A stretch of 64,000 nucleotides of DNA. It comes from Flavobacterium sp. ZT3R18. Lineage in GTDB: Bacteria; Bacteroidota; Bacteroidia; Flavobacteriales; Flavobacteriaceae. Below the pieces are notes generated by a model, which saw nothing but the letters and a program-made list of their open reading frames with translations, searched no databases and was not told where the DNA came from. The position numbers and the translations under genes are program-made. Below, one piece after another: positions 44,955-52,873 of this stretch (positions within the stretch are counted from its first letter, which is position 1; each line of letters opens with the position of its first letter). The DNA lies in NCBI RefSeq assembly GCF_007097385.1, contig NZ_VJZS01000013.1, forward strand, positions 62,001-126,000, given 5' to 3'.

Positions 44955-45395
44955 ATGTCACATTCCTTTAATAAATTATGGATTCATGCTATTTGGGCAA
45001 CCAAAAATCGTCAAGAATTAATTGATTATTCGATAGAGAAAAAAGTATATGATTATATCCGAGAGGAATTAATTGACCTTGGATGCCCCGTTAGAATTAT
45101 TAACGGCATGCCTGATCATATACATGCATTGTTTTTACTGAATCCACAAAAATCAATTACAGATGTGATAAAGCAAATAAAAGGAAGTTCTTCTCATTCT
45201 ATCAATGGAGAGAATCTAATTCTTGAAAAATTTGCCTGGCAAACGGGCTTTGCTGCTTATTCAGTGAGTGAATCCCAGTTAGAAATTGTTTATAATTATA
45301 TAAAAAATCAAAAGCAACACCATCTTAAGAAAAATGGTCAAGATGAATTTGATGAATTTATAAAATTACATGGATTGAATAATTCCGATGGATGA
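44955..45395 (+). CDS. REP-associated tyrosine transposase (RAYT, IS200-like)
   Basis: 146 residues of the Y1/HUH transposase fold. The HUH motif is PDHIHAL (about 53-59), the catalytic Tyr is probably in EIVYNYIKNQKQHH (about 112-117), and KLWIHAIWATKNRQ opens the fold. Full length with no frameshift. Flanked downstream by an array of palindromes ending at 45712, the REP-type substrates such enzymes handle. Its insertion separates trhO from the U32 gene. Confidence 0.9.
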   Translation: MSHSFNKLWIHAIWATKNRQELIDYSIEKKVYDYIREELIDLGCPVRIINGMPDHIHALFLLNPQKSITDVIKQIKGSSSHSINGENLILEKFAWQTGFAAYSVSESQLEIVYNYIKNQKQHHLKKNGQDEFDEFIKLHGLNNSDG

Positions 45396-45400
45396 TAAAC

Positions 45401-45712
45401 CAATACGTTTCCCACGGTTGAAACCGTGGGCTATAGTTGAAAATGGATATAAACATAAAACCATATTCTATTATTTCAAATTAAAACGAATGTAGACACA
45501 AAACTATAGCCAACGGTTTCAACCGTTGGAGGCTATAGTTGAAAAACACAAACAATCATAAAACCATAGGAGACAATACAGGAAGCCTAATATTGAAAAT
45601 AAAATACCCAACAATACGTTTCCTACGGTTGAAACCGTGGGCTATAGTTGAAAAACACAAACAAACACAATACCATAGCCAACTCCCGATAATTATCGGG
45701 ATCAACCGTTGA
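45401..45712. repeat. REP palindrome array next to the RAYT gene
   Basis: Four palindromes with AACCGT cores: CCCACGGTTGAAACCGTGGG (45411-45430), CCAACGGTTTCAACCGTTGG (45510-45529), CCTACGGTTGAAACCGTGGG (45622-45641) and a fourth at about 45678-45711 interrupted by an inserted second palindrome, CCCGATAATTATCGGG (about 45684-45699). Each is flanked by CTATAG and TTGAAAA tags, partly in alternating orientation. The array fills the 334-nt gap before the U32 gene. Confidence 0.85.
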
Positions 45713-45729
45713 AGACAATACAAATCAAA

Positions 45730-46971
45730 ATGACAACAAATAACAAAATAGAATTAATGGCTCCCGCAGGGAATTTCGAATCCCTGCAAGCTGGATTAGA
45801 CAACGGTGCCGATTCTGTGTATTTTGGCGTTGAGCAATTGAACATGCGCGCTCGTGCCTCGGTAAATTTCACGATGGACGATTTACAGGAAATTGCCAAT
45901 CGTTGCGAAGCCAAAAACGTCAGAAGTTATTTGACATTGAACACCATCATATACGATCACGATTTATCGGTTGTAAAAACATTGCTGAACAAAGCCAAAG
46001 AAGCTAATATTACCGCCGTCATTGCCTCGGATCAAGCCGTGATTGCCATGGCAAGAGGAATCGGAATGGAAGTCCATATTTCGACCCAATTGAATGTCAC
46101 CAATATCGAAACCATTAAATTCTACAGTTTATTTGCAGACACTATGGTTTTGAGCCGAGAGTTGAGCTTACGTCAAGTAAAAAGCATTACCGCTCAGATC
46201 GAAAAAGAACAAATCAAAGGGCCAAATGGCAAATTGGTAGAAATCGAAATCTTCGGTCACGGTGCTTTATGCATGGCAGTTTCAGGAAAATGTTATTTGA
46301 GTTTACATTCGAATAACTCCTCCGCCAACCGTGGTGCCTGCAAACAAAATTGCCGCAAAAAATACACCGTTATCGATCAAGAAACTGGTTTTGAAATCGA
46401 AGTGGACAATGAATACCTGATGTCTCCAAAAGATTTATGTACCCTTGATTTCCTGGACCAAGTGATTGATTCAGGTATTCAAGTCCTGAAAATAGAAGGT
46501 CGTGGTCGTGCTCCGGAATATGTTGCAACCGTAATTAAAACCTATCGTGAAGCCATCGACAGTTATTACGAAGGTTCTTTTTCTAAAGAAAAAATTGCCG
46601 TTTGGATGGAAGCCATAAATACGGTTTACAATCGTGGTTTTTGGGCAGGTTATTATCTCGGTCAGGAACTAGGAGAATGGAGTGATGTATCTGGCTCGGT
46701 AGCGACTCAAAAGAAAGTATATGTTGGGAAAGGAACTCATTTTTTCCCAAAAGCAGCCATAGGTCAATTCAAAATTGAAGCCTACGATATTAAAATTGGA
46801 GATAAAATATTAGTTACAGGTCCAAGCACTGGAGCTCAAGAAATGATTATCGAGGAAATGTACGTGAATGATGTGACGGCGGACAAAGCCACAAAAGGGG
46901 ACGATTGTACCTTCAAATTGCCTTTCAGAATTCGTATGTCCGACAAATTATACAAAATAGTAGAAGCCTAA
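45730..46971 (+). CDS. trhP: U32 peptidase family, TrhP-type tRNA hydroxylation protein
   Basis: 413 residues from ATG 45730 (an upstream TTG at 45709 lies in the repeat array and is rejected). KIELMAPAGNFESLQAGLDN opens the TIM-barrel-like U32 domain; the FGHGALCMAVSGKCYLS and NRGACKQNC segments hold the four Fe-S-type Cys (about 180-211). YVGKGTHFFPKAAIGQFKIE to RIRMSDKLYKIVE is the C-terminal domain also found on trhO's product. TrhP uses prephenate for 5-hydroxyuridine at tRNA U34 in E. coli and needs an Fe-S cluster. The stop overlaps the ferredoxin ATG. Confidence 0.9.
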   Translation: MTTNNKIELMAPAGNFESLQAGLDNGADSVYFGVEQLNMRARASVNFTMDDLQEIANRCEAKNVRSYLTLNTIIYDHDLSVVKTLLNKAKEANITAVIASDQAVIAMARGIGMEVHISTQLNVTNIETIKFYSLFADTMVLSRELSLRQVKSITAQIEKEQIKGPNGKLVEIEIFGHGALCMAVSGKCYLSLHSNNSSANRGACKQNCRKKYTVIDQETGFEIEVDNEYLMSPKDLCTLDFLDQVIDSGIQVLKIEGRGRAPEYVATVIKTYREAIDSYYEGSFSKEKIAVWMEAINTVYNRGFWAGYYLGQELGEWSDVSGSVATQKKVYVGKGTHFFPKAAIGQFKIEAYDIKIGDKILVTGPSTGAQEMIIEEMYVNDVTADKATKGDDCTFKLPFRIRMSDKLYKIVEA

Positions 46972-47201
46972 TGGTCATTGTAACGCTCCAAAGAGACAAA
47001 TGCATTGGATGTAATTATTGTGTAGAAATGGCACCCGTTCAATTTCAAATGTCCAAAAAAGACGGAAAATCGGTGTTGATTAAAAGTGTAAACGCCAAAG
47101 GTTTTTACACTTTAAAATCACCCGACCACACCATAGTCGAAAGTTGCGAACTCGCTGCCAAAGCCTGTCCGGTAAAAATCATTTCGGTGAAAGAAACGTA
47201 G
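46971..47201 (+). CDS. Ferredoxin, single [4Fe-4S]
   Basis: 76 residues from ATG 46971 (TAATG overlap with the U32 gene). CIGCNYCVEMAP supplies three Cys and AAKACPVKI the fourth, a single-cluster ferredoxin with a Cys also in ESCELAAK. The tight coupling to the U32 gene suggests that it delivers electrons or repairs the cluster of that protein. Ends at a hairpin terminator. Confidence 0.9.
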   Translation: MVIVTLQRDKCIGCNYCVEMAPVQFQMSKKDGKSVLIKSVNAKGFYTLKSPDHTIVESCELAAKACPVKIISVKET

Positions 47202-47208
47202 AAAAAAC

Positions 47209-47250
47209 AAATCCTTAATTCCATATTAAAATAGAATTAAGGATTTTTTT
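47209..47250 (+). terminator. Terminator after the ferredoxin
   Basis: AAATCCTTAATTC / GAATTAAGGATTT hairpin (47209-47221 with 47234-47246) and T run, eight nt after the stop. Confidence 0.85.
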
Positions 47251-47342
47251 AAAAATAGTATGCTTGTTTTATCAATATAAAATAATTCGAAAAAACATCT
47301 CACGTAATACCGAATTGTTTCACATTGAATCCATAATCGATA

Positions 47343-48299
47343 TTACCACCAACCTACAATGGTATAATTAACCGATTCTGATTTGGCATAAGCAAGAGCA
47401 ATGTCTCTCTCCGCCTTCAAAGCCGCTTTTTCTGCAGTAACTTCATCTTGGTAAACCTTCATTTTAAAGTTCCATTCTCTTTTATCATCAGCAAGAATCT
47501 TAGCCGCAATTTTATTCGTAAAAGCTTGTGCTTCGCTATAACAACTTGCTTTAGGATCTATTTCTATCAAATACTCTCCTGCTGCTGTAGCACCATATTC
47601 GTTTTGACTGGCATTCCAGCTGTTTTTAGCTTCAGCTAATTTTACTTTGCAATCATAGTCAATCTGTTGTTTGTAGAATGTTCTCGCAATTGGAGCACTT
47701 TTGTCATAACAAACTTTACAGGCTTCTGGAATAGTCGATAGCTTGAACAATGCTGCATCATATTGACTCTGACTGGCCAATGCTTTGGCTTCTTTTATAA
47801 TGATGTCACATTTGCGATTGTAGTAATCTACGATTTTGGCTTTGGCTTTTTCTATAAAAACTTGATATTGAGGATCATTAACTTTCAATGTTTTTATAGC
47901 TGCCATATAAGCTTTGGTCTCATTTTCTCCCACTCCTTTTAAAGTAACCGAATGGGTAGCAAACTTAATCCCCTCCATACCATCACCAATATAAAGATTC
48001 ACGCCCAATGTATAAGCTTGCATAGGCGGCGCTGTAGGTGTAATGTTTTTAGACAATACTACAACATTTGCCGTAATAATAAATCTAGAGCTATTAGAAC
48101 TAACCGCCATACCATTGGCAGTAACAATTTGCGACAATTTATTCTCCAGATTATTTTGTGCAATCTCAGTAAGACCCTCTATTTGCTCAGGAATATAAGT
48201 ATTGAGTTCGATTAGAGTAGTAGCGGCAGCTTTGCTCTGATTTTGAGCTTCTACAGCCACAATTGCAAACAAAAATAGAATTGAAATTATTTTTTTCAT
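47343..48299 (-). CDS. Exported protein of unknown function (318 aa), last gene of a four-gene set
   Basis: Signal peptide MKKIISILFLFAIVAVEAQ, then a domain with IELNTYIPEQIEGLTEIAQNN, SRFIITANVVVLSK and SVTLKGVGENETKAYMAAIK that looks like a TolB-N/CsgG/LPP20-type fold, and a Cys-paired helical half (YYNRKCDII, EACKVCYDK, DYDCKVK, KASCYSEA). The similarity is by eye. It sits behind a structured RNA leader with a mini-ORF, 109 nt after the preceding gene. Possibly part of a secretion or envelope complex; not confirmed. Confidence 0.55.
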   Translation of the reverse strand: MKKIISILFLFAIVAVEAQNQSKAAATTLIELNTYIPEQIEGLTEIAQNNLENKLSQIVTANGMAVSSNSSRFIITANVVVLSKNITPTAPPMQAYTLGVNLYIGDGMEGIKFATHSVTLKGVGENETKAYMAAIKTLKVNDPQYQVFIEKAKAKIVDYYNRKCDIIIKEAKALASQSQYDAALFKLSTIPEACKVCYDKSAPIARTFYKQQIDYDCKVKLAEAKNSWNASQNEYGATAAGEYLIEIDPKASCYSEAQAFTNKIAAKILADDKREWNFKMKVYQDEVTAEKAALKAERDIALAYAKSESVNYTIVGWW

Positions 48300-48390
48300 G
48301 TGTAGATAATATTTGTTTTTTAAAGGAATATGGTATGCTTCGCCAGATCTTCATTGGTGGTTGCGACAACTGCTGTCATGGCGATTTCAT
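48300..48390 (-). ncRNA. Structured 5' leader with mini-ORF, minus-strand copy
   Basis: Begins (reading the minus strand) with ATG AAA TCG CCA TGA. Outer stem TCGCCA/TGGCGA (48379-48384 with 48340-48345) and inner hairpin GTTG-TCG-CAAC. It differs little from the copy at 5810-5894, including the ATATTATCTACA next to the gene ATG, which is 91 nt from the mini-ORF ATG. No promoter box just upstream; the copy sits 18 nt after the previous stop, inside a likely operon. Confidence 0.65.
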
Positions 48391-48408
48391 CTTATTTTAC
48401 TATTAAAA

Positions 48409-49356
48409 TTATTTTTCTCCAACAACAATAGAGGCTTGACCTAATCCTTTAGTCATCAATTTAGACTCAATCTTGTAGGTTTCTTTTAGGTATTTCTGAA
48501 GTCCTTTTGCCCATCCTTTTGCATCAATTGCTTTTCCATTTGCATCAAAAAGCGGAATCCTAACTTGCTCAAAAAGCATCATATTCTCCGTTGCATCGCT
48601 TGCGCTAAAACGTCCTTTTACCGTATTGTTTTTCATCCAAGTATCGATTTGATTCCCTAGTTCGTCTCCGCCATATTCTGTTTCAAAATCTCCAGCAAAA
48701 GAATCAAATTTCTTCATTCTTAAAACAATTTCTCTACCATTTGCAAATAAATCATCAAAATGGCTCATTAATTGCACATTAAAATTATCGATCTGAGACA
48801 AAACTGCTGTCTCTAACATTACTGGCAAATTAGACCCAATTAACTCACTTCCTGTTCCAGATGCACCCGCAACTTGCTTGTCTGTGTAAGCATCCAATCC
48901 TTGAAGATTGAAAGTTATAGAGTGTTTTGGCCCCATATTATTTACATTCCAAGTCATTTGCATAATTATATCTGCTTTGGCTACTTTTTTTAATTTATCG
49001 ATAGGGCTTTCGGCAATTGCTGCACCACTAGTTTTGCTGGTCAACATAGCATCTTCTGCGGCTTCACTTTCTAATGATTTTAGCACCGATTCTAAGTTTT
49101 TTAGAGGAAAACCTCTGGCAGCCATTAACTCATTAATTTTACTAATGGCAATCAGCAAGGCTGCATCTTCTTGCAAGGCTCTCTTATAATCAGGCACCGT
49201 TACATACGTTCCTTGATTATCAAATTCTTGCATAAATCCTCTTTGATTACACCAAACATCGCTTGGCACAACCATAATCGTTGGTTTCTTTGCCTGCGCA
49301 TTAATCGTCATTGTTGTGCCTAAGAAAAAGGCAACTATTAAAACTATTCTTTTCAT
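48409..49356 (-). CDS. Exported protein, DUF6175-like (315 aa)
   Basis: Signal peptide MKRIVLIVAFFLGTTMTINAQ. The mature start KKPTIMVVPSDVWCNQRGF, KRALQEDAALLIAISKINEL and KVAKADIIMQMTWNVNNMGPK are features I associate with the Bacteroidetes DUF6175 group, whose fold resembles TolB-N/CsgG-type domains. Not verified. The gene precedes the 318-aa gene and follows the 171-aa gene by 41 nt in the same direction. Confidence 0.55.
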   Translation of the reverse strand: MKRIVLIVAFFLGTTMTINAQAKKPTIMVVPSDVWCNQRGFMQEFDNQGTYVTVPDYKRALQEDAALLIAISKINELMAARGFPLKNLESVLKSLESEAAEDAMLTSKTSGAAIAESPIDKLKKVAKADIIMQMTWNVNNMGPKHSITFNLQGLDAYTDKQVAGASGTGSELIGSNLPVMLETAVLSQIDNFNVQLMSHFDDLFANGREIVLRMKKFDSFAGDFETEYGGDELGNQIDTWMKNNTVKGRFSASDATENMMLFEQVRIPLFDANGKAIDAKGWAKGLQKYLKETYKIESKLMTKGLGQASIVVGEK

Positions 49357-49397
49357 TATTATACTATTTATTTATTTTTTTATTAAATTTCAAAACC

Positions 49398-49913
49398 TTA
49401 AAAACCACTAGAAAGCGACTTAATTACTCCTGCGTTTTCTAAATCTTTTCGTAGCTCGGCAACATTTACGGCTACGATCAAGCCAATTTTGTATTCTTTT
49501 CCTATTTTCATTCTGTCTTCGGCTGCAACAGCTCCGTCATTTGATAGCGAAACAAACTTCATGTATTTTCCACCTTCGCTAAAAAAAGGCTTGAAGAAGT
49601 CTGCTTTTTCATCTTCTAAATTTACATTATTAGCCAAAGGACTTTGACCAGGAACTCCTGTTGTCCCCGTAAATCCTTTGAAAATAACACCATGAATCGC
49701 ATTTTTCTTAGATTGCTCTGTTGCTACTTCTGGCTTTTTAGAATACGACCATACTTTTATCAAGTACGTCCCTTGCACTCCTGTCTGAACCGCTTCAATT
49801 TCGTATCTCCATGCTGCGGTGTCTTTGTCTGCTCTTTTTTGAGATTGCGCAAGTCCTACATTAGACACTGCGATTAAAAATAATAGAGCAAAAATGTGTT
49901 TAATAATTTTCAT
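49398..49913 (-). CDS. Exported protein of unknown function (171 aa)
   Basis: Start placed at ATG 49913, giving signal peptide MKIIKHIFALLFLIAVSNVGLAQ; a more upstream ATG at 49964 would bury it. The mature part (AAWRYEIEAVQTGVQGTYLIKVWSYSK..., NAIHGVIFKGF) is beta-rich with no motif I know. A 14-nt palindrome ATAGTTC-CC-GAACTAT lies 30 nt upstream. Confidence 0.6.
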   Translation of the reverse strand: MKIIKHIFALLFLIAVSNVGLAQSQKRADKDTAAWRYEIEAVQTGVQGTYLIKVWSYSKKPEVATEQSKKNAIHGVIFKGFTGTTGVPGQSPLANNVNLEDEKADFFKPFFSEGGKYMKFVSLSNDGAVAAEDRMKIGKEYKIGLIVAVNVAELRKDLENAGVIKSLSSGF

Positions 49914-50017
49914 AATGCATTTTGTTTTTTTGTTGAATCCCAATAGTTCCCGAACTATAGCCATTCTTTATGCTAGTTTGTATTTTGAAATCACGACCAT
50001 TTCATAATTATTCTAAA

Positions 50018-50079
50018 AAAAATCTAAAATCGCTATGTTCGTTGCAACTAAACACTGAATAATAGCGATTTAGATTTAA
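50018..50079 (-). terminator. Stem-loop after the 416-aa gene
   Basis: AAATCTAAAATCGCTAT (50020-50036) pairs with ATAGCGATTTAGATTT (50062-50077), one bulged A, with a T run on the minus strand. It separates the 416-aa gene from the next three. Confidence 0.65.
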
Positions 50080-50132
50080 ACTATTCGACTAATCAACCCT
50101 TGACTGTTTTGATAAATCGAAAGGATCTGCAA

Positions 50133-51383
50133 TTAATTAACTTGTCTAATCAACATTCCAGGGTAAAACTTACTTCCACCTTCAAATGTTGTTCCGTTTA
50201 GTGGGTTCTTAATTTCAGCTCCTGTTTCGTCGGTAATAGGAAGACCTGCATTGTAACGGTTATCCCAAATTAAATTTTTGTCTACTTTTATAGTTCCTTT
50301 CTTTTTATACTCGATAATTCCTGTTTTTGGATCCATATTAGCTTCTAAAACTTCAAATTTCTCTCCGCCTTCTAAACCTTCTTTCATTCCGATTTTGGCT
50401 GTCAAAGGATTACCTGTAAACAAAGGCACTTTGGTTTTGAAAACGTCATACTTTTTTTGAAGTTTAGCATATACGTTATCTACGTTTCTAGTAACCGCAA
50501 GATTGATAATTTGTGCTTCGGTTCTTTTTTCTGAAAGAGAGAAAGTAACCAAGCTCGTTGAATTTTCGGAACCAATAAATTCTAATTGAAACAAATCTGA
50601 CTTATCAAAATTGGCTTTTTTCTCTGCAACATTACCCTCTGTTGATGCATCTATCCATAAATCTTGATAAAATGTATTACTAGTTGTATCGTCCCATTTT
50701 AGTTTATACAAGTAAGAAGTTGTCCAAACAGAATAACCTTCTTTAGCTTTCTCGTACCCTTTGTTAGCAACATCCATTGCCTTATCACGTAAAACAGCCA
50801 TACCCAGTTTACCCGCAGCCAGTACAGCTGCTTCTCTCGCTGCTCTTGCAACAGGCTCATTTTCATAAAATTTCATTTTAGAAACGACAACAAAAGTATT
50901 GTTAATCAAGTCTAAACCAGCCGTTTGTAACAATGCTTTCCCTTCGGCAGAAGCCTCAGCGGTTTTAATATCTGTAAAAGAGGCACTGATTAATCCTCTT
51001 TGGCTAATTAAATCAATATCAAAAAAACCGTTGGCTTTTCTATCAAACCATTTGGCAACTAGTTTATTCCCTACCTTATTATCTTTCAGGTATTTTGCAA
51101 CTACAACAGCCATCTCATCATCAGATAGTTCCTTAGTAGCACCATATTTTTTTGGATCAAAAGATTTTTCTCCAATGCTGTGATTATCATATTTCTCTGG
51201 AAACGGAGCGGCATTATATGATTTAATTACGCTTTCTTTCTTCGGGAAATTGTCTGACTCGATTAGGATCGTATGCAATGAGCTTCTGCGGTATTTTACA
51301 TCTTTTACATCTTTATTCGATTGTGCAAAACAGTTTGAACTTGCTACAACCAACATTGCAAATAATACTTTTTTTAGTTTCAT
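50133..51383 (-). CDS. Exported protein of unknown function (416 aa)
   Basis: Signal peptide MKLKKVLFAMLVVASSNCFAQ. The mature protein has KYRRSSLHTILIESDNFPK, a helix-rich Ala segment (AREAAVLAAGKLGMAVLRDKA) that may be a glycine/alanine membrane-active or coiled stretch, and beta-rich ends; it ends FYPGMLIRQVN. No known domain. Together with the next three exported genes it looks like one conserved Bacteroidetes locus. Confidence 0.6.
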   Translation of the reverse strand: MKLKKVLFAMLVVASSNCFAQSNKDVKDVKYRRSSLHTILIESDNFPKKESVIKSYNAAPFPEKYDNHSIGEKSFDPKKYGATKELSDDEMAVVVAKYLKDNKVGNKLVAKWFDRKANGFFDIDLISQRGLISASFTDIKTAEASAEGKALLQTAGLDLINNTFVVVSKMKFYENEPVARAAREAAVLAAGKLGMAVLRDKAMDVANKGYEKAKEGYSVWTTSYLYKLKWDDTTSNTFYQDLWIDASTEGNVAEKKANFDKSDLFQLEFIGSENSTSLVTFSLSEKRTEAQIINLAVTRNVDNVYAKLQKKYDVFKTKVPLFTGNPLTAKIGMKEGLEGGEKFEVLEANMDPKTGIIEYKKKGTIKVDKNLIWDNRYNAGLPITDETGAEIKNPLNGTTFEGGSKFYPGMLIRQVN

Positions 51384-51854
51384 AAATTTTATTTTGATCT
51401 TACTCTTATGGATTTTCAGTTACTCCCCGTTTTTTAAGTGCTTCTAGACTCCACTTTATTTATTTTAAATTAAAGAAAATAACCACAAAACAAATTACTG
51501 TTTTGATAACAAGGTTATTCCCAAATAAGTTTCTAGAAAACTAAGAATATATATAAAATAAATTCTTAATTCTCCTTTTTAGACGTTAATAAGTAGGTAG
51601 TTTATTATGTAAAAAAATGGGGCTGATTTACATGTAAGTTTATCTATACAAAAAATGACCAAATGTAGAATTATTTTATTAAATATATCGCTACATATAA
51701 AAATATTTTACTTTTTATTTAAGAAATACCTCTTAAATTAACGTAAGATTTTTATAAATAGCCGTTTATGTGCTCCGTTAAAAAACTGGAAAGGTGCTTT
51801 AGTATCATTAAATGCGAGTAGAGGAGGAAAAAAAATTAGACTACTGGGAATTTG

Positions 51855-52090
51855 TATACAGTCAAAAAAGAAGAAGTTTTATTTTCGACTGTCAAGAATA
51901 ATGAAAAAAATCACAGTCTTTTTGCATTACCGCTCCAAAACCCATTAAAATCAAGAAACAATATTTTGGAAAGGAAACTCATTTTTTTCAAAAACAAGCC
52001 TTACCCAGTTTTAATTGAAGAAAACGAAATCAATAATAGGTAATATAATCCTAATTAAAGGATCAACAACAGAAGAACGGAGATTCTTCT
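51855..52090 (+). pseudogene. Decayed fragment of a trhO-like gene
   Basis: Matches the 3' part of the intact trhO (about 44575-44830) across its length: ACTGTCAAGAATAAT, ATCAAGAAACAATATTTTGG, GGAAAGGAAACTCATTTTTTTC, TTTTAATTGAAGAAAACGAA and AATCCTAATTAAAGGATCAA correspond in order to the intact sequence. Frameshifts and stops break it. It resembles trhO more than the U32 gene (GAAGAAAACGAAAT...AAT). It sits in the 719-nt gap between the four-gene set and the DUF3667 gene; no other feature is evident there apart from a possible -7 box (minus strand, 51660-51667). Confidence 0.75.
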
Positions 52091-52102
52091 AAAGAAAAAT
52101 TG

Positions 52103-52852
52103 CTAACCCTGCAAACAAACTATCATTCTTGCAATCACCTGGTTATATAGAACAGAAACCAGAATGATTTGAATTGCAATTTTGGTTACCAACCAGTAAT
52201 TGCCTTTTGCCTCATAGAATTGGTAACGCGTAAAAAACAAGAACCCAATACTGACAGCTTTCAATAGCATACGCATTTCAATATTTTCATCGTAATTTTG
52301 AAAAAAGTAATTTTGAACAAGTAAAATCGGCAACATCATAATCGTAAAAACCATTATCTGTCCTGCCTGAAAAGTGTTGGATATTACTATTTCGGGCAGC
52401 GAATACTTCTTGTTATAATAAAAAATAAAGTCGGTAACGGTTAGTAGGATAATAAATTGCAAACCAACAGCTGCGAAATATTTATGGGCAAGCGTAGCAC
52501 TAAAACTTTCAATTTTTATCAATTCAATTTCTTCATTCGGAGGATTTAAATGGAATGTGGTAAAAAGCAAAGTGGCAAGACTTCCCATGAGAATCAAAAA
52601 CAAAAGTGGGTTGAAGTGATAAACTCTTTTTCCTGCAATATAATCACGGATGGAATGTCCTGGTCTTAGCACTAATTCTTTTATACTATAAAACAAACCT
52701 TTATCAGCATGAAAAAGCGCGTGAGGCAAATGATGAGCTAATTCATACCAAGTAATACGATAAGTTTCCGCACGTTGACTACAGATGTTGCAATAGTTGC
52801 CTTCGAAATGATTTCCACAGTTTTTACAGGTTATCGAATTTATCTTGCTCAT
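52103..52852 (-). CDS. DUF3667 domain membrane protein
   Basis: 249 residues. N-terminal zinc ribbon (CKNCGNHFEGNYCNIC, about 9-24), then VLRPGHSIRDYIAGKRVYHF (the family's conserved core, about 62-80) and about five transmembrane spans. The family is widespread in Bacteroidetes and lacks a known function. It lies 21 nt after the sulfatase stop and is probably cotranscribed with it. Confidence 0.85.
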   Translation of the reverse strand: MSKINSITCKNCGNHFEGNYCNICSQRAETYRITWYELAHHLPHALFHADKGLFYSIKELVLRPGHSIRDYIAGKRVYHFNPLLFLILMGSLATLLFTTFHLNPPNEEIELIKIESFSATLAHKYFAAVGLQFIILLTVTDFIFYYNKKYSLPEIVISNTFQAGQIMVFTIMMLPILLVQNYFFQNYDENIEMRMLLKAVSIGFLFFTRYQFYEAKGNYWLVTKIAIQIILVSVLYNQVIARMIVCLQG

Positions 52853-52873
52853 AAAGTAATGAAAAATTAATAT

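Noticed and set aside
45709..45729. TTG start of the U32 gene
   Set aside because: The TTG lies within the REP array; MTTNNKIELMAPAGNFE from ATG 45730 matches the family start.
46905..46970. Longer ferredoxin start
   Set aside because: It lies inside the U32 gene and adds residues not seen in ferredoxins; ATG 46971 couples to the U32 stop.
51852..52043. ORF of 63 codons as a real gene
   Set aside because: The sequence matches the 3' part of trhO in a different, broken frame; it is a remnant.
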